Shown: positions 1-8,847 of the stretch, piece by piece
Numbering within the stretch: the first letter of the stretch is position 1
Layout of the letters: every line of letters begins with the position of its first letter
From: Paenibacillus dendritiformis
Lineage (GTDB): Bacteria > Bacillota > Bacilli > Paenibacillales > Paenibacillaceae
NCBI RefSeq assembly: GCF_945605565.1
Contig: NZ_OX216966.1
Location: 5,014,001 to 5,078,000, forward strand
Length of the DNA: 64,000 nt
Direction: 5' to 3'
Notes under the pieces: generated by a model
What the model saw: the letters and a program-made list of their open reading frames with translations, nothing else
Told to the model about the DNA's origin: nothing
Databases searched by the model: none
Translations under genes and position numbers: made by a program

Positions 1-766
1 CGGCCATGCTTGGGCCCCGCAAGTTCCATATATACGAAATTCGATTGGCGGCAATGCAATTGGAATTTCCCGTCACCGTATAAATGCCGCTTCGCTCGTA
101 ATCGGACAGCTTGCCGCAGCCGTAATCGTTGCTGGAAATGCCGACGAACACGCCCGTCCTCGAGCCGTTCATCGCTTCGTTCGTCAATCCCGCATCCTCG
201 AGCGCCTCCCATACCACTTCCAACAGCATACGCTGCTGCGGATCCATCTGCTCCGCCTCGCGGGGAGATAAGTGGAAGGCTTCATTATCGAACAGGTCGA
301 TTTCTTCAACGATACCGGCACGGTGCATACCGTCCTGCGCGAACCGTGACGAGCGCAGCTCGGGCATCTCCGTTATGCAATTTTCTCCGCTGCGGAGATG
401 ATGCCAATATTCGTCGATGCTGCTCGATTTGGGAAATCGGCAGCCCATACCGATGACAGCAATCGCGTCCTCTTGCTCGGCTCCGCAGTCATCTCGTGCT
501 GCATGCCCATCCTCCCCTCCGAACGCAAAATGCCGAGCCACGGCTTGGATGGAAGGATAGTCCCAGAACAGGGTTGGATCAACGGAACGCTTAACGAACG
601 ATTCCAATTCACCGGATAAAGACACCAATTCCTTCGAGTCAAGGCCATATCGGGAAAATGGAAATTCGGCCTTGATTTCATGTTGCGATATTTGCTTCAG
701 CGCGCTGATTTGCTGCACGAACCAATTACATATGTCCTTGTAACGCTTGTCCTGTCCCTTGTCCAT
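1..766 (-). CDS. Polyketide synthase, N-terminal part (ACP then ketosynthase), cut by left edge
   Basis: The reading frame is open from ATG at 766 to the window edge (255 codons). Residues 1-85 resemble an acyl carrier domain with the phosphopantetheine motif GLDSKE (Ser44). Residues from about 100 begin a beta-ketoacyl synthase domain: AIAVIGMGCRFP, then MDPQQRMLLEVVWEALEDAG, the conserved KS N-terminal block. The KS catalytic Cys lies beyond the edge. GGGGTGG sits 5 bases before the ATG. The start overlaps the end of the fatty acyl-AMP ligase gene by 41 bases, so the two are surely co-transcribed. The FAAL would load an acyl-adenylate onto this N-terminal ACP and the KS would then extend it, the usual start of a lipopeptide or lipid-polyketide line. 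The final product cannot be told from this fragment. Confidence 0.9.
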   Translation of the reverse strand, partial: MDKGQDKRYKDICNWFVQQISALKQISQHEIKAEFPFSRYGLDSKELVSLSGELESFVKRSVDPTLFWDYPSIQAVARHFAFGGEDGHAARDDCGAEQEDAIAVIGMGCRFPKSSSIDEYWHHLRSGENCITEMPELRSSRFAQDGMHRAGIVEEIDLFDNEAFHLSPREAEQMDPQQRMLLEVVWEALEDAGLTNEAMNGSRTGVFVGISSNDYGCGKLSDYERSGIYTVTGNSNCIAANRISYIWNLRGPSMA

Positions 767-2489
767 TTAATCCACCCCACACGAATAAACTTCCGTTCAG
801 ATACATCTCTTTGCACTTGCGGCGCTGAATCTTGTTACTGGTCGTTTTCGGGAGATTCAAAGGCTTGACGAGCTTGACATCATAGGCATATAGCTGGAGC
901 TGTTCGGCAATGGCTTCGCGAATTCGATGAGCAATCCCGCTGCAGCAAGCTTCCCAATCGAGTTGCTGGCGCTGCACGGCATGCTTGAATTCCCGGTTCA
1001 TTTCGCATACTACGACAAGTTCCTCTCCGCCCTGCACCTCTATCGAAAATGCGGCCAGACTCGCCCCGTTAATATCCGGATGGCAGCTGGCGGCAATCTC
1101 CTCGATATCCTGAGGATAATAGTTCTGTCCCCGAATGATGATCAAGTCTTTCAGCCGTCCGGCTATGTATAATTCGCCACCGTGAACAAAGCCGAGATCA
1201 CCGGTACGCAAGAACGGACCTTCCTCCGAATCCAACAAATAAGCCGCAAATGTCGCTTTGCTCTCGACCGGGGCATCCCAATAGCCTTGGGCGACGCTTT
1301 CTCCCTTAATCCATATTTCGCCGATTTCGCCCGCCTCACATTCGAGCTGGGTGGACGGGTCTACGATTTTAATCTGATGATCCGAAAAAATCGAACCGCA
1401 GCCGACCTGGGCACGCGCCGCATCCCCGTGGGCTTTGACTGGGGCGACATTGTTCTGCTGGAGCGCCTTATCGTCCAGATAGAGCAGCTTCTTTTGCGCC
1501 TCTTTGGCCGCAACGGTCACGCACAGCGTCGCCTCGGCCAGGCCGTAGCTAGGCAGCAGCGATTCATCGCGGAAGCCGCATACGCGGAAGCTATCGCAAA
1601 ACTCGCGGATCGTTTCTGCCCGAACCGGTTCGGAGCCGTTGAAGGCGATCGCCCAAGGACTCAGATTCAGTTCTTGTTTATCTTCATCCGCTATTTTTTG
1701 GACGCATAGTCGGTAGGCAAAGTCGGGGGCTCCACTGAAGGTAGCTCGATATTTCGTGATCGTCCGCAGCCATCGAATCGGTTTCTGGATGAAATCCATA
1801 GGCGACATCAGATAACAGCTTCCGCCATTGTATACGTTTTGCAGCACCTTCCCGATGAGCCCCATATCATGGTACATCGGCAGCCAAGACACCATAATCG
1901 TGTCATTTGAATGATAGAATCGTTTCTTCATGATTTCTAAATTGTGGAGTAAATTGCGATGGCTTACCATTACGCCCTTCGGAGTGTTGGTAGATCCGGA
2001 CGTATATTGAAGGAAAGCGATATGGTCGATCGGGATCGTTTGTGCCCGATAGGTAAATTCATCGTCACGCTGCAGAATATCGTCAAGCTGAATGGAGTAG
2101 GCACTTCTCATCTTCTCTGGAAGCTTCATGGAATCAAGGGGAGATTGCGTAATAAGCAGGGCAGGCTTGGCGTTCTCATAGATCGCTGTGACTCGTTGCC
2201 CATTGCGCGACTTGCTGGGAGGAAAGGCTGGCACCGGCAAAGCGCCTGCCTGCAAGCATCCGAAAAAAGCAATGATATAGTCGATCCCGCTCGGCAGCAG
2301 GATCATGATTCTCTCGCCGGACAAGTTCAGAAATTGAAAATACGCGGCAAGCTTCTGGGAACGGAGGCGCAGCTCATGATAGGTGCAGCTTTCACTCTCG
2401 AATTCCCCGTTTTTCAAATAAATAAACGCTTTGCGATCGGGATAGTGATATGCCGTATAATCTAGCATTTCTAACAAATTTTTATACAT
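726..2489 (-). CDS. Fatty acyl-AMP ligase (FAAL) starter enzyme
   Basis: 587 residues of the ANL adenylating superfamily. Adenylation motifs are visible: YTSGSTNTPKGV at about 162-173, SYGLAEATL near 310, LRTGDLG near 425, and GRLKDLIIIRGQNYYPQDIE, a form typical of FAALs rather than acyl-CoA ligases. The family activates fatty acids as acyl-AMP and hands them to an ACP instead of CoA. The adjacent ACP-KS gene supports that role. The start ATG is preceded by AAGGAAG. The gene is full length. The acyl chain length cannot be predicted from sequence alone. Confidence 0.92.
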   Translation of the reverse strand: MYKNLLEMLDYTAYHYPDRKAFIYLKNGEFESESCTYHELRLRSQKLAAYFQFLNLSGERIMILLPSGIDYIIAFFGCLQAGALPVPAFPPSKSRNGQRVTAIYENAKPALLITQSPLDSMKLPEKMRSAYSIQLDDILQRDDEFTYRAQTIPIDHIAFLQYTSGSTNTPKGVMVSHRNLLHNLEIMKKRFYHSNDTIMVSWLPMYHDMGLIGKVLQNVYNGGSCYLMSPMDFIQKPIRWLRTITKYRATFSGAPDFAYRLCVQKIADEDKQELNLSPWAIAFNGSEPVRAETIREFCDSFRVCGFRDESLLPSYGLAEATLCVTVAAKEAQKKLLYLDDKALQQNNVAPVKAHGDAARAQVGCGSIFSDHQIKIVDPSTQLECEAGEIGEIWIKGESVAQGYWDAPVESKATFAAYLLDSEEGPFLRTGDLGFVHGGELYIAGRLKDLIIIRGQNYYPQDIEEIAASCHPDINGASLAAFSIEVQGGEELVVVCEMNREFKHAVQRQQLDWEACCSGIAHRIREAIAEQLQLYAYDVKLVKPLNLPKTTSNKIQRRKCKEMYLNGSLFVWGGLNGQGTGQALQGHM

Positions 2490-2559
2490 CCTCGACTTCC
2501 TTTCTCATTCGGAAAATTACACACAAAAAAGAAGACAGGCGTGTTATACATAGCGACAT

Positions 2560-2877
2560 CAACGGCTATTATTGTCTATGTTTACAACAAGAAGAGTATG
2601 TAAGTTGAGTTTTGGCCGGTAAGGGGTCAAAAAACGAGTTCAGTGGTTCTTTCATATCATCCAGAAACGGCTGTAAAAGCGTGGCATGATGAATGCGATC
2701 GTTATCCAAGACCATGACGATTTGACCCGTCGGATAGGAGCAACTCCCTGTAAGCGAACTGGTGCGCCAATTTCTTGGAAAAGAAGGTAATACTCCTGTT
2801 GCGTATGCGACCGTTTTGACACTTCGGTGTAGTAATTGAGGGCGGGGTCCATTTAAAATGAAAATGCAAAGATGCAA
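2560..2877 (-). pseudogene. Remnant of an IS630-family transposase
   Basis: Two short overlapping minus-strand frames carry pieces of an IS630-type DDE transposase. One holds VMVLDNDRIHHATLLQPFLD, the signature around the second catalytic Asp; the proline-rich segment that should follow is shifted out of frame. The other frame holds what looks like the preceding segment (NYYTEVSKRSHT). No N-terminal half, no terminal repeats and no complete frame are left, so this is a dead fragment. It lies just upstream of the FAAL gene, at the border of the lipid/polyketide cluster. Confidence 0.7.
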
Positions 2878-3066
2878 AGCCTGTTAACGTTCAATACATG
2901 CGGAATTTTTTTCTTTTGAATATGGTTTTTTTGCTTATTCGACAAACAGGTGCGAAATCAATTTCCATAGTTTATAATATTGAGTTCAATTTATATAATT
3001 CACCTTAAAATACCACTATATATTTTTGGTGTCAATACTTCAAAAATCATGTGTGTTATTCGTCTG

Positions 3067-3129
3067 TGATAATGTCACCCTATAACTGTTCTGAGATAAT
3101 GTCACTATGGGACAGGAGATAATGACATT
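3067..3129. repeat. Three short direct repeats (GATAATGTCAC type)
   Basis: GATAATGTCAC occurs at 3068-3078 and 3095-3105, and a degenerate copy, GATAATGACAT, at 3117-3127. The spacing is about 27 and 22 bases. Repeats of this kind at an element end are typical transposase binding sites. The short MTLKNAATKK frame directly follows, as a transposase start would. The element itself is gone. Confidence 0.45.
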
Positions 3130-3406
3130 GAAGAATGCCGCGACAAAGAAAATTCTGGTTGTGGAAAAGTATTGAGCTGAGAACACATAGTGGTCGATAT
3201 CATGCTCGCTGAGATTGAGATTGTTCCTGAAGAGAGATTTGAGCAAGGTTCTCCATCCGCTGATGGATTGGGGGAATTCGGTCAGAAAAGGCTGCATTCA
3301 GCGCCTGCACTCCTGTTCTCTATGAAGTTTAGGAAAAACAACTAATATCATCTTACTATAGAAAGCTTATTTTTCAACATTTTTCCACATTCTCATGCAA
3401 AAAATA

Positions 3407-3426
3407 GCGTGCATCGCGCTGCACGC
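3407..3426 (-). terminator. Hairpin followed by T-run on the minus strand
   Basis: Perfect 7-bp stem GCGTGCA/TGCACGC with a 6-base loop. Read on the minus strand it is followed by TATTTTTTG, the form of an intrinsic terminator. No intact minus-strand gene now feeds it, so it may be left from lost DNA or may limit antisense reading upstream of the AraC gene. Confidence 0.4.
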
Positions 3427-3481
3427 CATCCAGCCGCCATAACGAAAAGAATCGGCTAACTTCTTAGGACGCCCCATATGG

Positions 3482-3487
3482 TACAAT
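3482..3487 (+). promoter_or_regulatory. Possible extended -10 promoter for the AraC gene
   Basis: TGGTACAAT gives an extended -10 element (TGn plus TACAAT) about 37 bases before the GTG start. No good -35 box is seen. Only sequence resemblance supports it. Confidence 0.35.
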
Positions 3488-3523
3488 TTCTTGTAAAACG
3501 CATGACCGAAAGGAGGTCATTCG

Positions 3524-4354
3524 GTGAGCGCAACGAAAATAGTAGCGGAAACGGCGAATGGACTTTTTTTATTAAAGCAAGAGGTCAATCAAGAAAGCAA
3601 TTGGCGTTCAGATCATTGTTATAAATTTATTTATTCCGTAAATGGAACGATGACCTATCAAACGAATAGAAGCCAGATATCGCTTGATGAGCAGCAATTT
3701 ATAGTATTTAATCCACATGATGAACACAAACAATTATCTTTGGAGAACACAAAGTTTCTAATTGAAATAGAACCGTCTTTTTTAAACCGGGCAGCCAGAG
3801 CGATATCGTCTCTTCATTTTGATGTTCAATTTGCTTCCTGTACACAAAGACACCCTTCGTTAACAAAATGGGTTCAGTTTGTTACGGACTATGTGCAACT
3901 TGAAGAAAACGGAAGTTCGGAAGCAATGGAACTTTTTTTGGAACATAGTTTCAGTCAATTAGCTTTGGTTTTGGTAAAAAACGCTATCGGGACTCAATCA
4001 CGCGACATCAACTTACATGCTTATAAAACGATTCATCCACAACTCTATAAAACGATCCAGGCCATGAAAGAAAATTATCAGCACCCATGGACGTTAGATG
4101 AAATGGCGGATATTTCATACTTCAGTAAATTTCAATTTGCTCATTATTTTAAGGAAATTGTCGGGATATCTCCATACTCATGGTTACAAATTTATCGAGT
4201 CATTCGCAGCCAAGACATGCTGATAAACACAAATAAAACCGTATTAAAGATCGCCATCGAATGCGGTTTTTCTTCTGTTTCCGTTTACAATCAGCTGTTT
4301 CAACGATTATACGGCATAACCCCCCGATCTTTTCGAACAATGGCTCGTAAATAA
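3524..4354 (+). CDS. AraC-family transcriptional regulator
   Basis: 276 residues. The C-terminal third (about 172-276) is a double helix-turn-helix AraC domain, with WTLDEMADISYFSKFQFAHYF and the closing YGITPRSFRT signature. The N-terminal part looks like a cupin-type ligand-binding domain. The start is GTG, chosen because GAAAGGAGGT lies at 3508-3517. The gene is AT-rich against its neighbours, like the broken MFS gene facing it; the two ends overlap convergently by about 55 bases. Such pairs often regulate the adjoining exporter, but that target is now broken and the true effector is unknown. Confidence 0.88.
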   Translation: MSATKIVAETANGLFLLKQEVNQESNWRSDHCYKFIYSVNGTMTYQTNRSQISLDEQQFIVFNPHDEHKQLSLENTKFLIEIEPSFLNRAARAISSLHFDVQFASCTQRHPSLTKWVQFVTDYVQLEENGSSEAMELFLEHSFSQLALVLVKNAIGTQSRDINLHAYKTIHPQLYKTIQAMKENYQHPWTLDEMADISYFSKFQFAHYFKEIVGISPYSWLQIYRVIRSQDMLINTNKTVLKIAIECGFSSVSVYNQLFQRLYGITPRSFRTMARK

Positions 4355-5443
4355 ACGCCTGAACCGAGAATCATCATCATGCCGCATCCCAAAAATAAAA
4401 TATGGGTGGATACAAACGAAGAAATGAATCCGAATACCCCAAGTGAAATTACATTTGAAAAATATAATAGAAATGCATTGAAACTGAAGCCGAGACCTAA
4501 TTGGTCTGTGGGCAAATAGCGCTGTAACAAGTACACCCGTGACAAACCAGATATGGGCAAACCAATTGCCGCTGCCAACACGCCTATAAAATAGAATGGG
4601 AAATGATATGCAAATCCTAAAAGAAAAATACCTGTTCCCCAAATCAAGGAGCCAAATAGATAAATTTTCAAACTTAACTTCTTCCATAATAACGGAATCA
4701 TTACATTGACCGCGATAACAGCAGCACCGTACCATCCCAGGAGAATACTATACGGTGACCATAAATAAAGTGCGGATAGTATACTGGTTCTTTGCCCAAA
4801 TCGTAAATTTTTGAATAGAAATCAAGATATCCTTCATTTTCTTTGGCTTGACATTTGTTTGTTTTTCTGAAAATTGGATGTGATAAATGAATAACGCGCT
4901 TAGCAGATACGTAAGTGCATCAAATGTAAAAAAATGAATAATACCGATTGTATTTATAAATCCGGCGCTTACAATGGGACCTAATACCGTAACCCCTCTT
5001 GTAAACGTATCAAGTAAGCTATTAACAGGCGTTCTTTCTTCTTCTGTCGTAATCATGGGCAACATTGCCCGATGAGCAGGGTTAAAGAAACAGCCCAGAC
5101 ATTGAATCATAAAGCTGATTACAATTAAATGCTAATAGGTTAACATTCCAAATTGATCACAGATGACAAGGGAGACCATCAGAGGTCCCCTAATCAGTTC
5201 AATCGCTATCAATAATCTTTTTTTGTTCACCCAATCCGCAATCACGCCTCCAATTAATCCGAAAAAAAGATACGGCACTACTTGTGAAAAGGCAACACCC
5301 GTCGTATAAATACTTGATTCCGTCAGTTCATACGCTAAAAACAAGAAAGCCAGCCCCGAAATCACATTGCCTAAATTAGAAGCCCCTGCTCCCAGCAAGT
5401 AAAGTAGAACATTCCTGTTAGTCTTTATCACTTTTACGTACAT
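4300..5443 (-). pseudogene. MFS transporter broken by a stop codon and a frameshift
   Basis: Starts at ATG 5443 (MYVKVIKTNRN, with GAGGTG before it) and reads as the first membrane segments of a major facilitator. An in-frame TAG at 5132-5134 (after FGMLTY) interrupts it, and the frame then continues as HLIVISFMIQCLGCFFNP to a stop at 4748. The rest (from SPYSILLGWYGAAV, ending RKDRGVMPYNR) is in another frame, so there is also a frameshift or small deletion near 4748. By length, some sequence around TM7 may be missing. The family exports drugs or siderophores. At least two lesions make a working protein unlikely. Base composition matches the AraC gene, suggesting they arrived together. Confidence 0.8.
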
Positions 5444-5541
5444 ATCGTTCACCTCATGTCCATCGTACGATGGGAGTGAGGTGTTTTTCTGTTGAGAAAT
5501 TGCTGGCTTTGATAGCAAGATTATATGATTCGTCAATTCTC

Positions 5542-6288
5542 TTATTCTTCGGCCCGATTGCGGTACCGCTTGTAAGCGAGCGCCAGACAGAGAACGTGAA
5601 GGACGACGCCCCAAGCGATGCTTCCTGTCGTCCCCCACGGCTCCGTAAGGGGAAATCCGGCTGCGGGCTCCGCCGTAAACAGATGCGCGACCCAATAGGT
5701 CGGCAGCCAGCCGAATGCGGGCCACCAGGAGGCCGGGAGCACGTATGCAAGCACCGGGAGGAAGACCGCGATCCCGCCCAGCTTGGACAGCGCCAAGCCT
5801 TCCACCTTGTTGGAGGCGCAGCCGGTCAGGAACAGAGCCATCAGCGGAACCTCCAACATCAGCATTGGCATCGCGCCCAGGACGGCCGCCGGGCTTAACG
5901 GCATCCACCCGATGCTGACAGCCGCAAGCGCGAGATACAGGCCGGCTAGCGCCAGCGGAACAACCATGCGGCGGACCAAATAACCGCTCTTCCGGAGCGG
6001 AGTCGCCGCATAATAGTGCAGCACCCGCTCGTCCCGCTCATCCAGCATGAGCAGACCGGCCATGACGCCGATAACGAGCGGAATAAGAAGCAGGCCGATA
6101 CCGGATAGGATGCCGGCATGCTCCATCAGATGAATCCCGGCCCGCCGTTCGAGCAGCGCGGCGGTCCACGGGACGCCATAGGCCATCGCCGCGATCAGCA
6201 GGGCCGGGGCCGTCACGATGAACAGCATCATCGGGTCGCGGCCCATATGCAGCAGGTCATAGCGAAGAAATTGCATCGTTCGACTCAT
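5542..6288 (-). CDS. ABC transporter permease (second membrane subunit)
   Basis: 248 residues, very hydrophobic, about six membrane spans (for example ILSGIGLLLIPLVIGVMAGL and a C-terminal IAWGVVLHVLCLALAY). ATG at 6288 was chosen over upstream frame extensions because GGAGGTA precedes it. It lies 20 bases after the first permease gene and ends the TetR-ATPase-permease-permease operon. ABC-2-like exporters with this four-gene layout usually remove antimicrobial peptides or other amphiphilic toxins. The substrate here is not known. Confidence 0.82.
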   Translation of the reverse strand: MSRTMQFLRYDLLHMGRDPMMLFIVTAPALLIAAMAYGVPWTAALLERRAGIHLMEHAGILSGIGLLLIPLVIGVMAGLLMLDERDERVLHYYAATPLRKSGYLVRRMVVPLALAGLYLALAAVSIGWMPLSPAAVLGAMPMLMLEVPLMALFLTGCASNKVEGLALSKLGGIAVFLPVLAYVLPASWWPAFGWLPTYWVAHLFTAEPAAGFPLTEPWGTTGSIAWGVVLHVLCLALAYKRYRNRAEE

Positions 6289-6308
6289 CGTGTACCTCCT
6301 TCGTTCAG

Positions 6309-7049
6309 CTAACGGTGCCGGAATAATTGAAGCGATCGGAAGGCCCATGCATACGCCGCGCCGATCCAGACGATAAGGCAGGCGGCCCCGAGGAGCAGCT
6401 CCCCGTCCGGCACAGGCCGGAAGGCCGACTGAAGCAGCAGCAGCGAGCCCGCTGCCGGCAGGGCACGGAGCAAGTTCCCTCCGTACAAGCCAAGAACCTC
6501 CGCGACAGGCAGCGTGAAGAAGACGCACAAAGGAACGGAGCAGAAGAAGAACCCGTTCATCGTGCGGCAGCGGGCGGCCAGCCCCAGGCCGACCAGCGTA
6601 AAAAATGCGGAGGTCAGCGCCACCCCGATCAGGAACCAGCCCAGCCCCCGATGGAAGCCGAAGGTGCTGATATGGATCAGGAGGCTGCTCGATAAGGACA
6701 GCAGCATAAGGGATACGGTCTTCGATCCGATATAAGCGGACGGTGAATGCGGCGTCACGAATAACGCTTCGTGAATATCCTGCCCTTTCTCCAGCAGTAC
6801 AAGACCGCCGATGAAGAAGAAGCCGAGCATGCTCGGGTCGGAGAAGGTCAGGAGCAGGTTCGCCGTCGCCCTGTATCCGGCCGGCAGCTGATGAAGCAGG
6901 ACGATATAGACCGTGCTCACGAGCGCATACGCGGTGTAGAACTGGTGGCGCACTTGCAGCCGGATATCGCCTGCCAGCGCATGGCGGAAGCGGCGGACGG
7001 CACGCCGGAGAGGAGTTATCCCCCGGTGCGGTACGACAGGCTGATTCAT
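6309..7049 (-). CDS. ABC transporter permease (first membrane subunit)
   Basis: 246 residues with about six hydrophobic spans (for example GFFFIGGLVLLEKGQ and FFFCSVPLCVFFTLPVAEV). Start ATG overlaps the ATPase stop as ATGA, with GGAGGG seven bases upstream, showing translational coupling. The N-terminus is basic and cytoplasmic. Together with the next permease it should form the membrane channel driven by the ATPase. It resembles fluoroquinolone-type or ABC-2 permeases only in general shape. Confidence 0.82.
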   Translation of the reverse strand: MNQPVVPHRGITPLRRAVRRFRHALAGDIRLQVRHQFYTAYALVSTVYIVLLHQLPAGYRATANLLLTFSDPSMLGFFFIGGLVLLEKGQDIHEALFVTPHSPSAYIGSKTVSLMLLSLSSSLLIHISTFGFHRGLGWFLIGVALTSAFFTLVGLGLAARCRTMNGFFFCSVPLCVFFTLPVAEVLGLYGGNLLRALPAAGSLLLLQSAFRPVPDGELLLGAACLIVWIGAAYAWAFRSLQLFRHR

Positions 7050-7900
7050 GTCAAAGCCCTCCCGGTCACTTCTATGAATAACTGATCAAGGGACGCTTCC
7101 TGCGTGTGCATCGTCTCTATGGCTCCGATCCGCAGCAGCCTCAGAAATTCCGCATTGCCCTCCAGACCGGCCAGCCCGAACTCCGCCCGCTTCCCTGCTC
7201 CCGCCTCCCGATACTCGACCCGGACCGTGCGCTTCCCGGCTCTCACCTTCAAGGCGCGGGGGGAATCGATGAGGCGAACCTCGCCGTCGACGATGAAGGC
7301 GACCCGATCGCAGAGCTCTTCCGCCGCGGTCATATTATGCGTCGTAATAATGATCGTCTTGCCCGCGGCTTTCTGCTCCAGGATGAGCTCCTTCACCAGA
7401 GCCGCATTGACCGGATCGAGCCCGGACGTCGGTTCGTCCAGGAAGAGAAGGCGGGGACGATGCAGCAGGGCGCGGCATAAATTGAGCCGCATCTTCATTC
7501 CCTTCGAATACTGTCCGACCTTCATGCCGGCATAGCTGTCAAGCCTGACCCGCGCCAGCATGCGCATCGGATCCTCGGTCTCCACGTCATAGAGCGAGGC
7601 GAACAGCCGCAGATTCTCCAAGGCAGTGAACCGGCTATAGAAGTTCGGGAACTCAAATGCGACCCCGATGCGATTGTAATAATCCCGGCCGTGCTGTCTC
7701 AGGGGCCGCCCCATAACCCGCACTGTCCCTTCATATTGGGGCAGCGTGCCGATCAGCACTTTTTGCGTCGTGCTCTTGCCTGCTCCCGAGGGGCCGAGAA
7801 AGCCGAAAATCTCTCCCTGGGCAATCTCAAAGTCAATCCCCTTCAACGTATAATCAGCCTGGCCCGGATATTGGTACCGAAGCCCCTTCACTTCAATCAT
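7046..7900 (-). CDS. ABC transporter ATP-binding protein
   Basis: 284 residues. Walker A GPSGAGKST at 36-44, ABC signature region YSKGMKM at 131-137 (K replaces the more usual G/Q variant), Walker B LLFLDEPTSG at 151-160 and a switch His in TTHNM. It provides energy for the two downstream permeases. It overlaps the TetR gene by four bases (ATGA) and has GGAGGGAG before the start. Residues after about 215 form a short C-terminal extension, as in exporter ATPases. Confidence 0.93.
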   Translation of the reverse strand: MIEVKGLRYQYPGQADYTLKGIDFEIAQGEIFGFLGPSGAGKSTTQKVLIGTLPQYEGTVRVMGRPLRQHGRDYYNRIGVAFEFPNFYSRFTALENLRLFASLYDVETEDPMRMLARVRLDSYAGMKVGQYSKGMKMRLNLCRALLHRPRLLFLDEPTSGLDPVNAALVKELILEQKAAGKTIIITTHNMTAAEELCDRVAFIVDGEVRLIDSPRALKVRAGKRTVRVEYREAGAGKRAEFGLAGLEGNAEFLRLLRIGAIETMHTQEASLDQLFIEVTGRALT

Positions 7901-8520
7901 CCGTTCTCCCTCCGATCCGCCTCAATAATTAGCCCTTCGGCCATTAACTCGATCAGGAGCTCCATCGTCTGTTCATAATGAGCTTCGCCGATCCGCTTCT
8001 TTTGCAGCGAGAACAGGACGAATGACCGGATCAGGCTGACCATCGCGTCAGGCGAACCGTTCCGCATCCAGCCTTGCCGCTGCCCCTCGGCCAGAAAGGG
8101 GTACAGCTCGTCGTAATCGTCTCCGTAATGCCGCTCCAGGGTCTCGGGAGGCAGCTTGCGGAAGAGCGATTCCACCAGTTCCTCGTCATACAGCTGCTGC
8201 AAGAACGCATTCTCTTCCAGCATACGCAGCGACTCACGCAGAAAACGGCGGAACCGTTCCCGGGTCATCGGCGAATCTGTCTGCAGATAGGCAGCAGACA
8301 AATACCGGCGGACAGCCTGCTCTTCTTCCTCCAGCAACTCGAAATACAGTTCTTCCTTGGACGGGTAGAACAAATAAAACGTGCCCTGTGCCACGCCGAC
8401 GGCTGTGGTCAGATCGGCGACGCTCGTCTTTTTCAAGCCGAACACCGTGAACAACTGCTTCCCTTTGTCCTTCAGGTCCTGTCTAATTTTTTCTTTCTCC
8501 TGCTTACTGAAGCGCGGCAT
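7897..8520 (-). CDS. TetR-family regulator of the ABC exporter operon
   Basis: 207 residues. The N-terminal helix-turn-helix reads KTSVADLTTAVGVAQGTFYL, followed by the YPSKEELYFELL linker typical of TetR proteins. ATG at 8520 was chosen since GAGGAGA lies just upstream; a longer frame to 8580 runs through the promoter. First gene of a four-gene operon with ATPase and permeases. A perfect 9-bp inverted repeat overlaps its leader (8542-8568), so it probably represses its own operon until a toxic compound binds. Confidence 0.9.
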   Translation of the reverse strand: MPRFSKQEKEKIRQDLKDKGKQLFTVFGLKKTSVADLTTAVGVAQGTFYLFYPSKEELYFELLEEEEQAVRRYLSAAYLQTDSPMTRERFRRFLRESLRMLEENAFLQQLYDEELVESLFRKLPPETLERHYGDDYDELYPFLAEGQRQGWMRNGSPDAMVSLIRSFVLFSLQKKRIGEAHYEQTMELLIELMAEGLIIEADRRENG

Positions 8521-8541
8521 GACGATCTCTCCTCGTGAATA

Positions 8542-8568
8542 TATGAATATTTTTATTTTATATTCATA
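8542..8568. promoter_or_regulatory. Inverted repeat, likely TetR operator
   Basis: TATGAATAT at 8542-8550 and its exact complement ATATTCATA at 8560-8568, with a 9-base AT spacer. It lies 22-48 bases upstream of the TetR start, where binding would block the operon promoter. Position and symmetry fit an autoregulatory TetR site. Confidence 0.55.
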
Positions 8569-8847
8569 ATTAAACGGCAATTCCTTCCTCTTGTCAACCC
8601 GGCCGATTCACTCGCTTCATCTGCATCATCATCGAGCACGGCCGATTTCCATCTGCCGTCCCCTCTATATTCAAGCATCTGCTGCCTGAATCATAGGTCT
8701 CCGTTCCGGGTAATTCAGAGTAAGATGTGCCGTTCGATGCGGCAGCGGCGACATTTTTTTTGGAGAAAGGCAAAAAAATTGAAGAAACATGTAACTTTTT
8801 CTGCTTATCTTCGTTATAAACTAGTAGTAAAGGAGGTTGTCGGTTCA

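Larger units (their letters stand above)
2878..3523. other. AT-rich intergenic stretch with decayed mobile DNA
   Basis: No convincing gene. The base composition is clearly more AT-rich than the surroundings. It contains three short direct repeats (3067-3129), a short open stretch on the plus strand beginning MTLKNAATKKILVVEKY that stops after 17 codons, an unrecognised 85-codon minus-strand frame (3040-3297), a hairpin at 3407-3426 and the promoter region of the AraC gene. It reads as the scar of one or more insertion sequences. Confidence 0.5.
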
